A stretch of DNA of 63,097 nt from Maribellus maritimus. Lineage in GTDB: Bacteria; Bacteroidota; Bacteroidia; Bacteroidales; Prolixibacteraceae. Numbering within the stretch: position 1 is the stretch's first letter; every line of letters begins with the position of its first letter. The translations under genes and the position numbers were made by a program. A model generated the notes under the pieces. The model was given only the letters and a program-made list of their open reading frames with translations, was not told the DNA's origin and made no database searches. Shown piece by piece: positions 26,328 to 37,300 of the stretch. The DNA is taken from positions 1 to 63,097 of the forward strand of contig NZ_JAIKLE010000038.1 in assembly GCF_022267315.1 (NCBI RefSeq), read 5' to 3'.

Positions 26328-28277
26328 ATGAATCAAAAATTATGGCATTTAATTCTGTATTACGTCTTATTTTCATTTTTTAACAGTAGCATTTGTCTCG
26401 CACAAGATAAATATGCCCCTTATGTCAATCAAGCCGGTTATAACCTGGGAGAATCAAAAAGATTTGTGTGCTATGGAGCACCTGATAATACTCCGTTTAA
26501 AATTATTAATATTAAAACCAATCAAGTAGTTTTTGAAGACAAAATGCTGAACAATGAGGGTTGGTTTACTGAATTAAATCCAAGCTCCTCCGGAACGGAG
26601 TATGTGGTTGAAGTTGAGGGGTATGGAAAGTCTGTCCCTTTTTGGATTGCAGATCATTTAATGGAAAAAATTTCGTCAAAGCTGGCATACGATTTTTTTG
26701 TTGACGTTCGCGGATTTGATAATCTGGATGAATATGACATGACAAAAGTTTACGGTGGAGGGCCATCCCGAGATGGTGGTTTATATGGATTGGAAACAAT
26801 TTTCGAAATATTGTATTATTCCAGTAATCCTGCACTTTTTGATAATTGGACAACGGAAATGGGAGATGATAAAATAGCTGACCTTATTGAGCTAATTCTG
26901 TGGCATGCTGAATTTGCTTATAAATATCACGACTATAACGGGCCGGTTGCCAATCGGCATGGTTCTCTGGGTTACGAAGGTGAACCAAGGATGAACTACG
27001 ATTATTGGAATTCGCTTGACCAACTGGCGGCTGTTTGTGCTGCATATCATTCATTTTTAAAACCTTTTTTATCCGAAGAGAAATATCAGCTATACAGAAA
27101 GGTTTGTTTGGAAAAATGGGAAGAGTACGAACGAAATAAAGTTGTTCGTTATTGGACATATAGTGTTAAATGGGTAGATGCCGGATTTCAGGAGTTTAAT
27201 GAAATGGGCAATGCTTATGGTCAATCCGTGTTCCGTAATCTATTTATGTATCTATGTGAGAAAAATGAAAAGAAAGGCGATCCCGATAAATTTTTGAAAT
27301 ATGCGCAGGAAAGTGCTCAGGATATTATTGCAAATTGGGACTTTAACAATCCGCGACACATGTGGTGGATTCGTAATGCCGAACACATTACTCCACAGGC
27401 TCTTGCATATTTTTTGTTGGTAGCACCGAAAAATGCGCCCGTGGGAACAAAAGAAAAACTGGCTGCCTGGGCTGTTCACATGAAACAAAAAACCAATAAT
27501 TTCTGGAAATATAGAAAACACAGCGAAACAGAGTGGGCACATGCCAGAACAAAGGAATTAGGCGGAACTCCTGCATTAGGGGGCTCAATGTTTGCGGCAG
27601 CTCATATATTGGGCGATCAAAAACTGAGGGACGTGGGGTGGGCACAAGTCGATTTTGTTTTTGGAGTTAATCCTGTTGGCTCTCACCTTAGTAACAAAAG
27701 TACTGAACGCTTAAAAATTGGCGGATACTGGGAGGGAATAGAACACGGATGGCCTCAATCGCATCCAGATGGGTATGGAAAATTGGGTTTGGTTCGCGGA
27801 ACTTTGGATGGTTCCCCTCTTGACAACCAGTTTCCGATTGCCCAAACAGTGGAAGAAGTTGAAGGGAAAAATAATGGGCAGGTTTTTGGAAAAAATGCTT
27901 ATGCTACAGAAGGCTGGTGTATTTCTAACCGCGGTTGGATGGCAACACTTACATTCTCAACAATAGGAAGTCATAATTTGAGGATTTTTGACAAAGACTA
28001 TAATAATGAGATATATAATGTAAAATCTGGTGAAAAAATTATTGTTGAACTTAAAGCTGCATTAAACCAGAACTGGGATAAAAAAGATACCGGATGGGTG
28101 GAAATTGATGATGGTTTGGGAAATGTAAAAAAACTGACTCTTACTGAGACGGGAGAAAATACAGGCGTGTTTACAACTCAGTTTGAAGTTCCTCAAAATA
28201 AAAATTTAAAAATGATAAAAGTAAGATACGGTTATTTAGGATTGGAAAAAGAAGCTGTTGTAAATATATCAAATTAG
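26328..28277 (+). CDS. Divergent GH9-like glycoside hydrolase, exported
   Basis: A 649-residue protein with a signal peptide (to about residue 25, ICLAQ). It opens with an N-terminal immunoglobulin-like domain as in GH9 cellulases (YAPYVNQAGYNLGESKRFVC), then has a long alpha-helical (alpha/alpha)6 region and the end-of-domain pattern FGVNPVGSHLSNKSTER, reminiscent of the GH9 FVLGVNP-type box. The canonical DAGD catalytic motif is not visible; GGGPSRDGGLYGLE stands in the comparable position. A C-terminal beta domain (NLRIFDKDYNNEIYNVKSGEK onward) follows. Activity on a sulfated glycan rather than cellulose is likely from context. Confidence in the fold is moderate. Confidence 0.6.
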   Translation: MNQKLWHLILYYVLFSFFNSSICLAQDKYAPYVNQAGYNLGESKRFVCYGAPDNTPFKIINIKTNQVVFEDKMLNNEGWFTELNPSSSGTEYVVEVEGYGKSVPFWIADHLMEKISSKLAYDFFVDVRGFDNLDEYDMTKVYGGGPSRDGGLYGLETIFEILYYSSNPALFDNWTTEMGDDKIADLIELILWHAEFAYKYHDYNGPVANRHGSLGYEGEPRMNYDYWNSLDQLAAVCAAYHSFLKPFLSEEKYQLYRKVCLEKWEEYERNKVVRYWTYSVKWVDAGFQEFNEMGNAYGQSVFRNLFMYLCEKNEKKGDPDKFLKYAQESAQDIIANWDFNNPRHMWWIRNAEHITPQALAYFLLVAPKNAPVGTKEKLAAWAVHMKQKTNNFWKYRKHSETEWAHARTKELGGTPALGGSMFAAAHILGDQKLRDVGWAQVDFVFGVNPVGSHLSNKSTERLKIGGYWEGIEHGWPQSHPDGYGKLGLVRGTLDGSPLDNQFPIAQTVEEVEGKNNGQVFGKNAYATEGWCISNRGWMATLTFSTIGSHNLRIFDKDYNNEIYNVKSGEKIIVELKAALNQNWDKKDTGWVEIDDGLGNVKKLTLTETGENTGVFTTQFEVPQNKNLKMIKVRYGYLGLEKEAVVNISN

Positions 28278-28454
28278 GAGGTATATATGGGAGTTGGTCT
28301 AACTTAATCTGATTCCAGGTTTTTTTCGTTTTGTGAAACTTATTTTGAGCTTTAATGAATCATACATCGAAATACGGTTTTGTCCATTTATATCTTCCTG
28401 AAAATCGAAAAGTAAAAGTAACCGAAGTTATTATTTAATTGTAAAAGCAAAATC

Positions 28455-30275
28455 ATGAAATTGTTTATGTCTGTTTTTCTGATTTGTTTTTTTATTCATG
28501 CTATCGGGCATGAGAAAGTGATTTTGTTAGAAACCGAATCTTTTCAAAACAGAGGTGGCTGGGCAATCGACCAGCAATTTATGGACGAAATGGGCTCGCC
28601 TTTTTTATTGGCTCACGGACTAGGTAATCCGGTTGCTGATGCAGAAACAACTTTCGAAATTCAACAACCAAATAAATATTATGTTTGGGTGCGAACACGG
28701 GATTGGGTTGGACCATGGAAAAAGACAGGGGTATCAGAGGCAAAAAAGGCAACAGGTTTTCCCGGAAAATTTAAAGTGTTGATTGATGGCCAAAAACTGG
28801 AACCAACTTTTGGCACTGGAAATGCAGAATGGCATTGGCAATCCGGGGGAAGTATTCAATTGAGAAAAGGGAAGCATAGAATTGTACTGCACGATTTAAC
28901 AGGCTTTGATGGTCGTTGCGATGCCATTTGTATTACAGCGCATAAAAATTTCATGCCTCCTAATTCCTTAAAAGATTTGGAAAAACTTCGCATAAAAGCC
29001 AAGGCAATCTCAGAAATTAAAGACCAAGGTGAATTCGATCTAGTGGTAGTTGGAGGAGGAATTGCAGGGATTTGTTCAGCTGTTTCCGGTGCACGTTTAG
29101 GACTTAAGGTTGCCCTGGTTCAGAACCGCCCCATATTGGGTGGAAACAATAGTTCGGAGGTTCGGGTGTGGCTGGGTGGAAAAGTAAACTTCAAGCCCTA
29201 TCCAAAAATTGGAAACGTTGTAAATGAGTTGGAGCAAAAAAACAGAGGCCATTACGGACTTGAAAACAAAGGGAAATTTTATGAAGATGATATGAAGGAA
29301 GCACTCTTGAAGAATGAAAAAAATATTTCACTCTTCCTGAACTTTCATGCCAACAAAACAAAAATCCAAAAGGATGAAATAAAAGCAGTCTTTGCCCAAA
29401 ACATAGAGACTGGCGAACGAATAAAAATTACAGGAAAATATTTTGCCGATTGCACAGGAAATGGATCAATTGGAGCGTTGTCCGGAGCTGAATTCCAAAT
29501 GACTGAAAAAGGGCACATGGGACGTTGCAACCTCTTTAATTTTATTGAAACCGAAACGGAGCAACCTTTCCCAAAGTGTCCTTGGGCACTCGATTTATCC
29601 GACAAACCATTTCCGGGAAGAGGTGATAACAAGGGAGTTTATGGAAATTTAGGTTTGAAGGCAATGGGCTCCTGGTTTTGGGAAAGTGGTTTCGATCGCG
29701 ATCCGATTTTAGAAGGAGAGTACATTCGCGATTGGAATTTTCGTGCAGCATTTGGTGCCTGGGATTGTCTTAAGAATGTGGACAATCAATACCCAAAACA
29801 TAGATTTAACTGGATGGCTCACATTTCCGGGCTGCGCGAATCACGCAGATTATTAGGCGATGTTGTGCTTACTTTTGAAGACATTCAAAACGACAAAAAG
29901 TACGAAGATGGTTGTGTGCCAACTTCCTGGTCATTGGACTTGCATTTACCATTCGAACCTTATTATAAAGGTTTCGAAGGCGATGGTTTTATCTCTTACG
30001 ACCACCACGAAAAATACAAAGTACCTTATTGGGTACCCTATCGTTGTTTGTATTCAAAAAATATAAAGAATCTTTTTATGGCAGGTCGTGACATCAGTGT
30101 AACGCATGAAGCATTGGGAGTTGTTCGGGTAATGCGCACTGGCGGAATGATGGGCGAAGTGGTTGGAATGGCTGCAAAAATTTGTGTTGAAGAAGAATGT
30201 AATCCGAGAGAGGTTTATGAAAAGTACCTTGATATTCTAAAATCCTTTTTATGGGAAGGAATCCCATCGAAATAG
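28455..30275 (+). CDS. Secreted FAD-dependent oxidoreductase 2 with N-terminal binding module
   Basis: A 606-residue protein with a signal peptide (about 1-19). Residues about 22-165 form a beta-sandwich-like module (LETESFQNRGGWAIDQQF, VWVRTRDWVGPW, HWQSGGSIQLRKGKH, GFDGRCDAICI), resembling carbohydrate-binding or galactose-binding-like domains. The flavin domain follows: FDLVVVGGGIAGICSAVSG, QNRPILGGNNSSEVRVW, and C-terminal NLFMAGRDISVTHEALG. The arrangement implies a periplasmic or surface flavoenzyme anchored to its glycan. The oxidised group and electron acceptor are unknown. Sulfatase 1 follows after 87 bases. Confidence 0.8.
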   Translation: MKLFMSVFLICFFIHAIGHEKVILLETESFQNRGGWAIDQQFMDEMGSPFLLAHGLGNPVADAETTFEIQQPNKYYVWVRTRDWVGPWKKTGVSEAKKATGFPGKFKVLIDGQKLEPTFGTGNAEWHWQSGGSIQLRKGKHRIVLHDLTGFDGRCDAICITAHKNFMPPNSLKDLEKLRIKAKAISEIKDQGEFDLVVVGGGIAGICSAVSGARLGLKVALVQNRPILGGNNSSEVRVWLGGKVNFKPYPKIGNVVNELEQKNRGHYGLENKGKFYEDDMKEALLKNEKNISLFLNFHANKTKIQKDEIKAVFAQNIETGERIKITGKYFADCTGNGSIGALSGAEFQMTEKGHMGRCNLFNFIETETEQPFPKCPWALDLSDKPFPGRGDNKGVYGNLGLKAMGSWFWESGFDRDPILEGEYIRDWNFRAAFGAWDCLKNVDNQYPKHRFNWMAHISGLRESRRLLGDVVLTFEDIQNDKKYEDGCVPTSWSLDLHLPFEPYYKGFEGDGFISYDHHEKYKVPYWVPYRCLYSKNIKNLFMAGRDISVTHEALGVVRVMRTGGMMGEVVGMAAKICVEEECNPREVYEKYLDILKSFLWEGIPSK

Positions 30276-30362
30276 ATGATATAATTCCTGTTTTTGGGGC
30301 TTCAGGTGTAAATAGTAAGAAACAGGATAAATTAAAATTACCAAAGCAAAGAAATAATTTGT

Positions 30363-31898
30363 ATGATACAAAAAAGATTGACCACAATTATCCTACTTCT
30401 CATGTTGTGTTTAACAATATTTGCACAGAGGAAGCGACCCAATATTATAGTCATTTTAGCAGATGATATGGGATACTCAGATATTGGGTGCACGGGTTCT
30501 GAAATTGAAACACCAAATTTAGATGCATTGGCTGAAAATGGAGTGCTGTTTACAAATTGTTACAACACTTCTCGTTGTTGTCCTACACGTGCCAGTTTGC
30601 TCACCGGATTGTATCAGCACCAGGCTGGATATGGCTACATGGACAGCGATTTGGGATACCCGGCATATCAGGGGCGTTTTAGGAATAATGTTGTGACCAT
30701 AGCTCAGGTCTTACAGAAAAATAATTATCGCACCATTATGCTTGGTAAATGGCATTTAGGGCATGAAAAAGAATATGATCCGCTTGCACGTGGTTTCGAC
30801 AGGATGTATGGAATTCCCAAAGGGGGAGGTGTTTATTTCTATCCCTGCGTTGGTCGCGACAGACAGGTTTATTTGAATAAAGAACTGGTGACTCCTGATT
30901 CTACCTGGTATTCTACAGATGCTTTTACCGACTATGCTATTGAGTTTTCCCGTGAGGCTATAACAGACAACAAGCCTTTTTTTATGTATCTCGCCTATAT
31001 AGCCCCACATTTCCCCCTACAGGCATGGCCCGGGGATATTAACAAATACCGGGGAAAATATTCCAAAGGTTATGAATTTTATCGCCAACAACGCTTTGAG
31101 AAACAAAAAAAACTGGGAATTACTGAAGCAACTACAAAACTTTCGCCACCTGATTATGATGAGTGGGATTCGCTGGAAGACAAGGAAAAAGAAGATTTGA
31201 AAATGGCTATTTATGCAGCACAAATAGACCGAATGGATCAAAACATTGGTCGTTTGGTTTCTGTGCTCAAAGAACAAGGCGAACTGGACAATACCATTAT
31301 CTTATTTTTTTCCGATAACGGCGGAACAGATGCGAATTTAAACGCTTTTCCCGAAGCCGAATTGGGCTCGCGCGACTCCTGGACTGCATATGGCAAAAAT
31401 TGGGGTAATGTAAGTAATACACCCTATCGGAAATACAAAACATTTACGCATGAAGGTGGTATAATAACACCGTTGATTGTGCATTGGCCGAAGGGAATTA
31501 AGTCTGTCGGAAGGTTGTCGCACGAACCAGTACACATTACTGATATTTTCCCAACCATATTGTCACTGACACAGACGCAGTACCCTAAAAGGCTGAAGGG
31601 TAAGGAATTGATGCCTTTGGTAGGTGCTGACATCATGCCACTTGTACATGGCGAAAAACAGAAACCGAATAAAACTATGTTTTTCGAACACCAGGGAAAT
31701 CAGGCCGCCCGGATTGGAAACTGGAAACTTGTTAAGACACATAATCTTAATTGGGAATTATACAATTTAAAAGAGGATCCGACCGAATTAAATAACCTTA
31801 TCAATAAACAAAAGGTTATAGCTGATTCTTTGAAGAACCAGTTTAATCATTGGGCAGAGCAATGTGGTTTAAAACCCTGGCCTGTAAATAAAAATTGA
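30363..31898 (+). CDS. Sulfatase 1 (S1 family, formylglycine type)
   Basis: A 511-residue exported sulfatase (signal to about residue 22, TIFAQ). The start of the alkaline-phosphatase-like domain is RPNIIVILADDMGYSDIG, with paired Asp ligands. The modification motif is CCPTRASLLTG, with Cys72 as formylglycine precursor. Further landmarks are LGKWHLG, APHFPLQ and IILFFSDNGGTDANL. It removes sulfate esters from the polysaccharide. Maturation needs an anaerobic sulfatase-maturating enzyme, none of which is encoded in the window. Confidence 0.95.
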   Translation: MIQKRLTTIILLLMLCLTIFAQRKRPNIIVILADDMGYSDIGCTGSEIETPNLDALAENGVLFTNCYNTSRCCPTRASLLTGLYQHQAGYGYMDSDLGYPAYQGRFRNNVVTIAQVLQKNNYRTIMLGKWHLGHEKEYDPLARGFDRMYGIPKGGGVYFYPCVGRDRQVYLNKELVTPDSTWYSTDAFTDYAIEFSREAITDNKPFFMYLAYIAPHFPLQAWPGDINKYRGKYSKGYEFYRQQRFEKQKKLGITEATTKLSPPDYDEWDSLEDKEKEDLKMAIYAAQIDRMDQNIGRLVSVLKEQGELDNTIILFFSDNGGTDANLNAFPEAELGSRDSWTAYGKNWGNVSNTPYRKYKTFTHEGGIITPLIVHWPKGIKSVGRLSHEPVHITDIFPTILSLTQTQYPKRLKGKELMPLVGADIMPLVHGEKQKPNKTMFFEHQGNQAARIGNWKLVKTHNLNWELYNLKEDPTELNNLINKQKVIADSLKNQFNHWAEQCGLKPWPVNKN

Positions 31899-31933
31899 CT
31901 CAAATTATAGCAAATATTGGAGGACTTGACGAT

Positions 31934-34189
31934 ATGAATATAAATCGAACCAACCGAGTAAACAAACTATTTAAAGGAATCGCCTTTGTTTTTTTGACTG
32001 TTGTATTGCAACAATGCACGAGTAACGAAAGACTTATATCGGAAGATGAGGATAACGTAATTATTCGTAACGGTCAAGGAATAGAGTTTGTATTAATCAA
32101 AGATGGATTCAGGTATGGTTTTCGAGAGTCAAATGGAACTTTCCTGGTGCCTGCTCATCCGGTTTCCGGACTTTTGGCAGGCTCCCCTGAAAATCTATCT
32201 CCGGCTAAGTCTACGAAATATATTGGTGTAAACAATAATATAAATTCTTTTAAAGTAGTTCTTGAAAATAACAAGGAAATTATCCTCCGATTAAAATTGG
32301 AGAATAAACAGGCTCGATTTGAACTTGAAAATCCGGATGATAAACCCATTGCAATGGCACTAAGAACAGCAGGAGTTAGCCCGGGATATGGATTAGGTGA
32401 TGTTTTAACAAATTGGTGGCAAAGACTTCCTGAAAACAAGGGTAAGTTTCAAACAGAAATCACCGGTTTTACAAATAACGATTATAATTCATCAAACGGA
32501 TATGCCTCGCGCATGGTGAGTAATTTTGCCATTTATCCGATGAATCAGTTTGGATTGATTAATATCGATTCGGGTGCTAAAATAGTAGTAAGTACAAAAG
32601 ATGAGATAATACAAGGAAGTAGGCATACAAAAAAAATAGCTTCGTTTTACTATTTTTTTGGAAATCCCAGGTCTATTTATTCTGGTTTTCTGACAGCTAG
32701 AAATGAGAATGGTTTTCCGGTAATGAAACCAGATTATGAATTTTATGGCGTGGGTTGGGAAGCATGGGGTGCACTTGCCTGGAATACATCTGCGGAAACA
32801 GTCAAGGCTGATATAGATCACTACTTAAATCTGGGTTATCCGTTAAAATGGATGGTCATCGGTTCAGGGTTTTGGCCACAAACCGATGAAAAATATAAAT
32901 CCACAACCAGTTTTGGTATGTGGGACAAGACCAAATATCCCAATCCCAAAGAATTTAAACAATATTTCAAAGAGAAAGGTCTTAAATTTTTTATAGGCTT
33001 AAGGATAGCCTTTATTCATAATGGGCCATTTACAAAGGAAGGCCTTGAAAATGGTTATTTTCTGAAAGAAGATGGAGCGGCAAAGGAATATAAAATAGGT
33101 TTTCCAAAGGACCTGGTATATCTTCTTGATGTTCACAATGAAGAAGCTGTGAAATGGTATGTAAACTTATGTGACAAATGGCAGGTTGATGGATTTAAGG
33201 AAGATGTTTATAGTTATGGTGCTTATTCATTTCCCGATGACAAAATAGATGCGGTCAATGTTGCATTAAAGAAAAAAGGTTATCAAATTATGATTCGGAA
33301 TTCCTATTTGACTTCTCCCGGTGAATTACATCGAATTGAAGATTTTAATTATGATATGAATCAGGACAGGGGACCTGTTAATTCTCTAACTCTTGCATAT
33401 AGTGGTTTTCCTCTAACTTATATGGATATAATCGGAGGATTATTTGGTGGTCGCGATTTTGACGGTAAAGTATCATCTGAAATAAAAACCTATCTGATGC
33501 GAAATGCCCGTACAGCTGCTTTACATTCCGCGATGTCAATGGGGAAAGGCCCCTGGAATTATAATGACCGGCAGGTTTCAGAAGTAATGCTGGACTGTGC
33601 TCTGTTGCATGCACGTTTACATCCATATATTTATAGCAATGCCATAAAATTTTATCACGACGGATATCCTCATACAATGACTCCACTTCCTGTTGCATAT
33701 CCAAATGATATAAATGTACATGGAAGAGAAAACTACAAAGAAAGAGGCTATCAGTGGATGATTGGAGATGCGCTTTTGGCATATCCGTTATATGGGGACG
33801 ATTATGAAACCGCCCAAACCAGAAATGTTTATTTGCCGGAAGGTAAATGGATCGACTACGATACGGGAAAGGAATATTATGGGCCGCTGCTACTTAACGA
33901 TTTTGAAATTTCGGTAGATAAAACCCCTCTGTTTGTAGGAGGGACAGGGATAGTGATTGAAGAAATTGAGGGCGAATTAAAAGGTCGGATATATCCTGTA
34001 ACCAACAAAACACAAACTGTTTTTTATGGAAAAGATGGAGAAACACAAAGTGAGATTTCTATAGAAAATCCTGATTGGGAGAATTTGGAAATTTTTGATT
34101 TAACTGCTGACAAAAAAGTTATTCACGAAAAGATAAGGCATGCCATTCAGTTTGATTTTATTGAAGGGCATAATTACCACATTAAATAA
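31934..34189 (+). CDS. GH31-family alpha-glycosidase lipoprotein
   Basis: A 751-residue enzyme. ATG 31934 is chosen because GGAGGA sits 10 bases upstream and the protein then begins with a lipoprotein signal (Cys28, LQQC). GH31 features: an N-terminal beta-sandwich (GLGDVLTNWW), the barrel start EFYGVGWEAWG, and likely nucleophile Asp424 in DGFKED (cf. FKTDFGE of the xylosidase YicI). The likely acid/base is Asp478 in NQDRGP. The Glu following the nucleophile in many members is absent (VYSYG instead), so specificity is not predictable: alpha-galactoside, -glucoside, -xyloside and others are possible. Confidence 0.85.
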   Translation: MNINRTNRVNKLFKGIAFVFLTVVLQQCTSNERLISEDEDNVIIRNGQGIEFVLIKDGFRYGFRESNGTFLVPAHPVSGLLAGSPENLSPAKSTKYIGVNNNINSFKVVLENNKEIILRLKLENKQARFELENPDDKPIAMALRTAGVSPGYGLGDVLTNWWQRLPENKGKFQTEITGFTNNDYNSSNGYASRMVSNFAIYPMNQFGLINIDSGAKIVVSTKDEIIQGSRHTKKIASFYYFFGNPRSIYSGFLTARNENGFPVMKPDYEFYGVGWEAWGALAWNTSAETVKADIDHYLNLGYPLKWMVIGSGFWPQTDEKYKSTTSFGMWDKTKYPNPKEFKQYFKEKGLKFFIGLRIAFIHNGPFTKEGLENGYFLKEDGAAKEYKIGFPKDLVYLLDVHNEEAVKWYVNLCDKWQVDGFKEDVYSYGAYSFPDDKIDAVNVALKKKGYQIMIRNSYLTSPGELHRIEDFNYDMNQDRGPVNSLTLAYSGFPLTYMDIIGGLFGGRDFDGKVSSEIKTYLMRNARTAALHSAMSMGKGPWNYNDRQVSEVMLDCALLHARLHPYIYSNAIKFYHDGYPHTMTPLPVAYPNDINVHGRENYKERGYQWMIGDALLAYPLYGDDYETAQTRNVYLPEGKWIDYDTGKEYYGPLLLNDFEISVDKTPLFVGGTGIVIEEIEGELKGRIYPVTNKTQTVFYGKDGETQSEISIENPDWENLEIFDLTADKKVIHEKIRHAIQFDFIEGHNYHIK

Positions 34190-34330
34190 AATAGGAAATG
34201 CATCGGAATTGATGTACGAATTTTCAGATGTGAGTACAGAGGAAAAGGTTGAGGGACTTTTATAAACACGGACTTGCGATAACGATAAAAATTGAATTGG
34301 TGTACGATAAAGAAAAAAATTACAGTAACA

Positions 34331-37300
34331 ATGAAAACCTTTAAAACAAAGATTATAAAGCAAATACCTTTTATGCTTGTCCTTCTGGCATTTTTTTGGT
34401 GTACGCATACTCCGTCACCGGATGCAGATGTCAATAATTTAATCACGGAAAACTGTGAATGGTCAGAGGTTTATTTCAAAGAAACACCTCATTCTGCAAA
34501 AACACAGGTGTGGTATCATTGGTTGAATGGAAACCTGACAAAAGAGGGCATTACGACAGACCTTGAATCCATGAAAGCATCAGGGATTGGTGGATTCAGT
34601 GTTTTTAATGCAGCCGAGGGAACACCTCCTGGTTCGGTAATTTATTACAGCGATGAATGGTGGAAGATGTTTATTCATACCAAAAAAGAAGCTAAACGAT
34701 TAGGTTTGGAAATGGGGGTGATGAATGGTCCGGGTTGGTCGGCTTCCGGAGGTCCTTGGAACACACCTGAAAACGCTATGCAAGAGGTCGTATGGACAGA
34801 AAAACAGCTTAAAGGACCATTGAAGTTTGATGAAAAACTAAGTATTCCAAAACCCGCATTAGGACTGGAACGTGATATGAAGCGTGATACTATAGTTAAT
34901 TTACGCTATTATATGCCTCGCGATTATGTAAGGGGCTACTACCACGATATTGCACTACTGGCTTTTCCTACTCCAAAGGGAGAGATAGCAGGTAAACCTT
35001 ATCGCATCGATGGTTGGTGGGAAAAAGCCGGCTATTCAAAAATGGCGAGATATATAAAAGATAAACGACAGGCTCCACCTGAAGATGTGGTAAAAATGAA
35101 CGATATGATTGATTTGACTGACAACCTGGATGAGGATGGGAATTTGCAGTGGGATGTGCCTGAAGGTGACTGGACAATATTGCGTGTCGGTTATCAGCCA
35201 ACAGGGCGTTCAAATCATCCTGCTCCCAAAGGAGGTAAAGGGCTCGAAGTTGATAAAATGTCGGCGGCAGCGGTGGACTTTCATTGGAAAGAATCGGTAA
35301 AAAGGATGCTTGTGGCAGGAAAAGAGGGAGAAAAAAGTTCGATAGCATCTGTAACCATTGACAGCTACGAGGCTGGTCATCAGAATTGGACAAAAGGTTT
35401 TGAGAACAATTTTAACAAAATGAGGGGGTATGACATTCGCAAATATTTACCTGCAATTACCGGACGAGTGGTTGAAAGTACCGATTTCACAGAAAAATTT
35501 TTATGGGATTTTAGAAAAACGGTCAGTGACATGATTATTAAAAATTATTACAAACGTTTTCAGACTTTGGCTCATGATAACGGGGTAAGATTTGTTGCCG
35601 AGGGATATGGAAACTTTGGAAATACCAATGATTTTGCTTCGGGTAAATACATAGATATTCCGGCTTCTGAATTTTGGGCAAATAGTTCGAGCAACCTCGG
35701 TGGAATTGCCAAATTGTCTTCCTCTTCTGCACACACCTATGGCAGAAAAATAGTAGGTGCCGAAGCATTTACAGGTTCTCCGGGAAAAATATTTGAAACT
35801 AACCCCCGCGATATAAAAGCACAGGGAGACTGGTTTTATTGTAAAGGCATTAATCAGTTTTGGTTGCATGGATATGCAAACAGCCCATTCAGACAAGAAC
35901 CCGGATTGCTTTTGGGATCGTATGGCTCTCTGTTCAATAGACACAATACCTGGTGGAAATATGCCAAACCCTGGTTTGATTATATGGCTCGTTGTCAGTA
36001 TATGCTTCAAGCAGGGAATCCGAAAAGTGATGTTTTGTACTATGTTGGTGAAGACGCACCTGTTGATCCGGAATTGAGAGAAGATTTGCACCCCTCTGTA
36101 CCTTATGGTTACGATTACGATTTTTGTAACAGGGATATTCTTGAAGCTGTAAAGGTTAAGGATGGGAAGCTCGTTTTACCTAACGGACTGGAGTATGTAA
36201 TTCTTGTAGTAATGAATTCAGATCATGCCAGACCGGAAGTTTTAAAAACACTGGAAAAATTAATTAATGAAGGAGCCGTTGTTGTTGCTAATAAACCAAC
36301 ATGTGTTCCCGGCTTGAATAATGCAGATTCAGCCCTTGCTGAACTGCAAATCCTTACTTCCCGAATCTGGGGAAAATCAGATGGTGAAATAAAATATAAG
36401 AATAGCTATGGAAAAGGAACGGTTTATGCCTCAGCAAACATTTTGGATGCATGTGCGGATTGTAACCTTTTGCCTGATTTTGATTTTACCCTGGATGATG
36501 CCAGGCAATATGAAGGAGCTTTGTTTCCTGGAAATGGTGTTGAGTTTATCCATCGGAGTACTGCTCAAACAGACATGTATTTTGTTAGTAACCAACACAA
36601 CAGAGCCAAAACTATAAAAGCTAAATTCAGAGTAGCAGATAAATTACCTGAATTATGGGATGCTGAAACCGGTGAGATAATTATAGCGCCTGAATATCAA
36701 AAATTGGTAGACGGGCGAATGGAGGTAACATTGAGAATGAAGGAGGCCGGTTCTGTTTTTGTTGTATTTCGCCAAGCTATAAAAGAGGAGAGTGCCAATA
36801 ATTTCACCCCCGCAAAAAAAGTTGGAGAATACATGTTAACAACACCCTGGAATGTTTCTTTTGATGGTAGTGGGGCTCCGGAACCTTTAATTTTGAGGGA
36901 ATTAGTAGATCTCGCAAAGTACGATGAGGCGAACGTAAAATATTTTTCGGGAACAATTACTTACGAGAATAAAATAAATATTGATGAATTGAATCAGGGT
37001 GAAAAAATGATTTTGGACCTTGGTGAAGTAAATGTGGCAGCCGAAGTATTTGTTAATGGGAAATCAGTAGGAGTACTTTGGAAGCGCCCTTTCGTTATTG
37101 ATATTACAGGTGCGTTAAAAACAGGGGAAAATGCTCTTAAAATAAATGTGGCCAACCTTTGGGTAAACCGTGTAATTGGAGACCAGGAACTACCAGAAGA
37201 TTGTGAATGGACCACCAATACTGGCTCTACGGCAAAAGGGATGGGATTAGCTAAGATTCCCGATTGGGTAATTGAAGGAAAAGAGAGTCCCACTGGTCGT

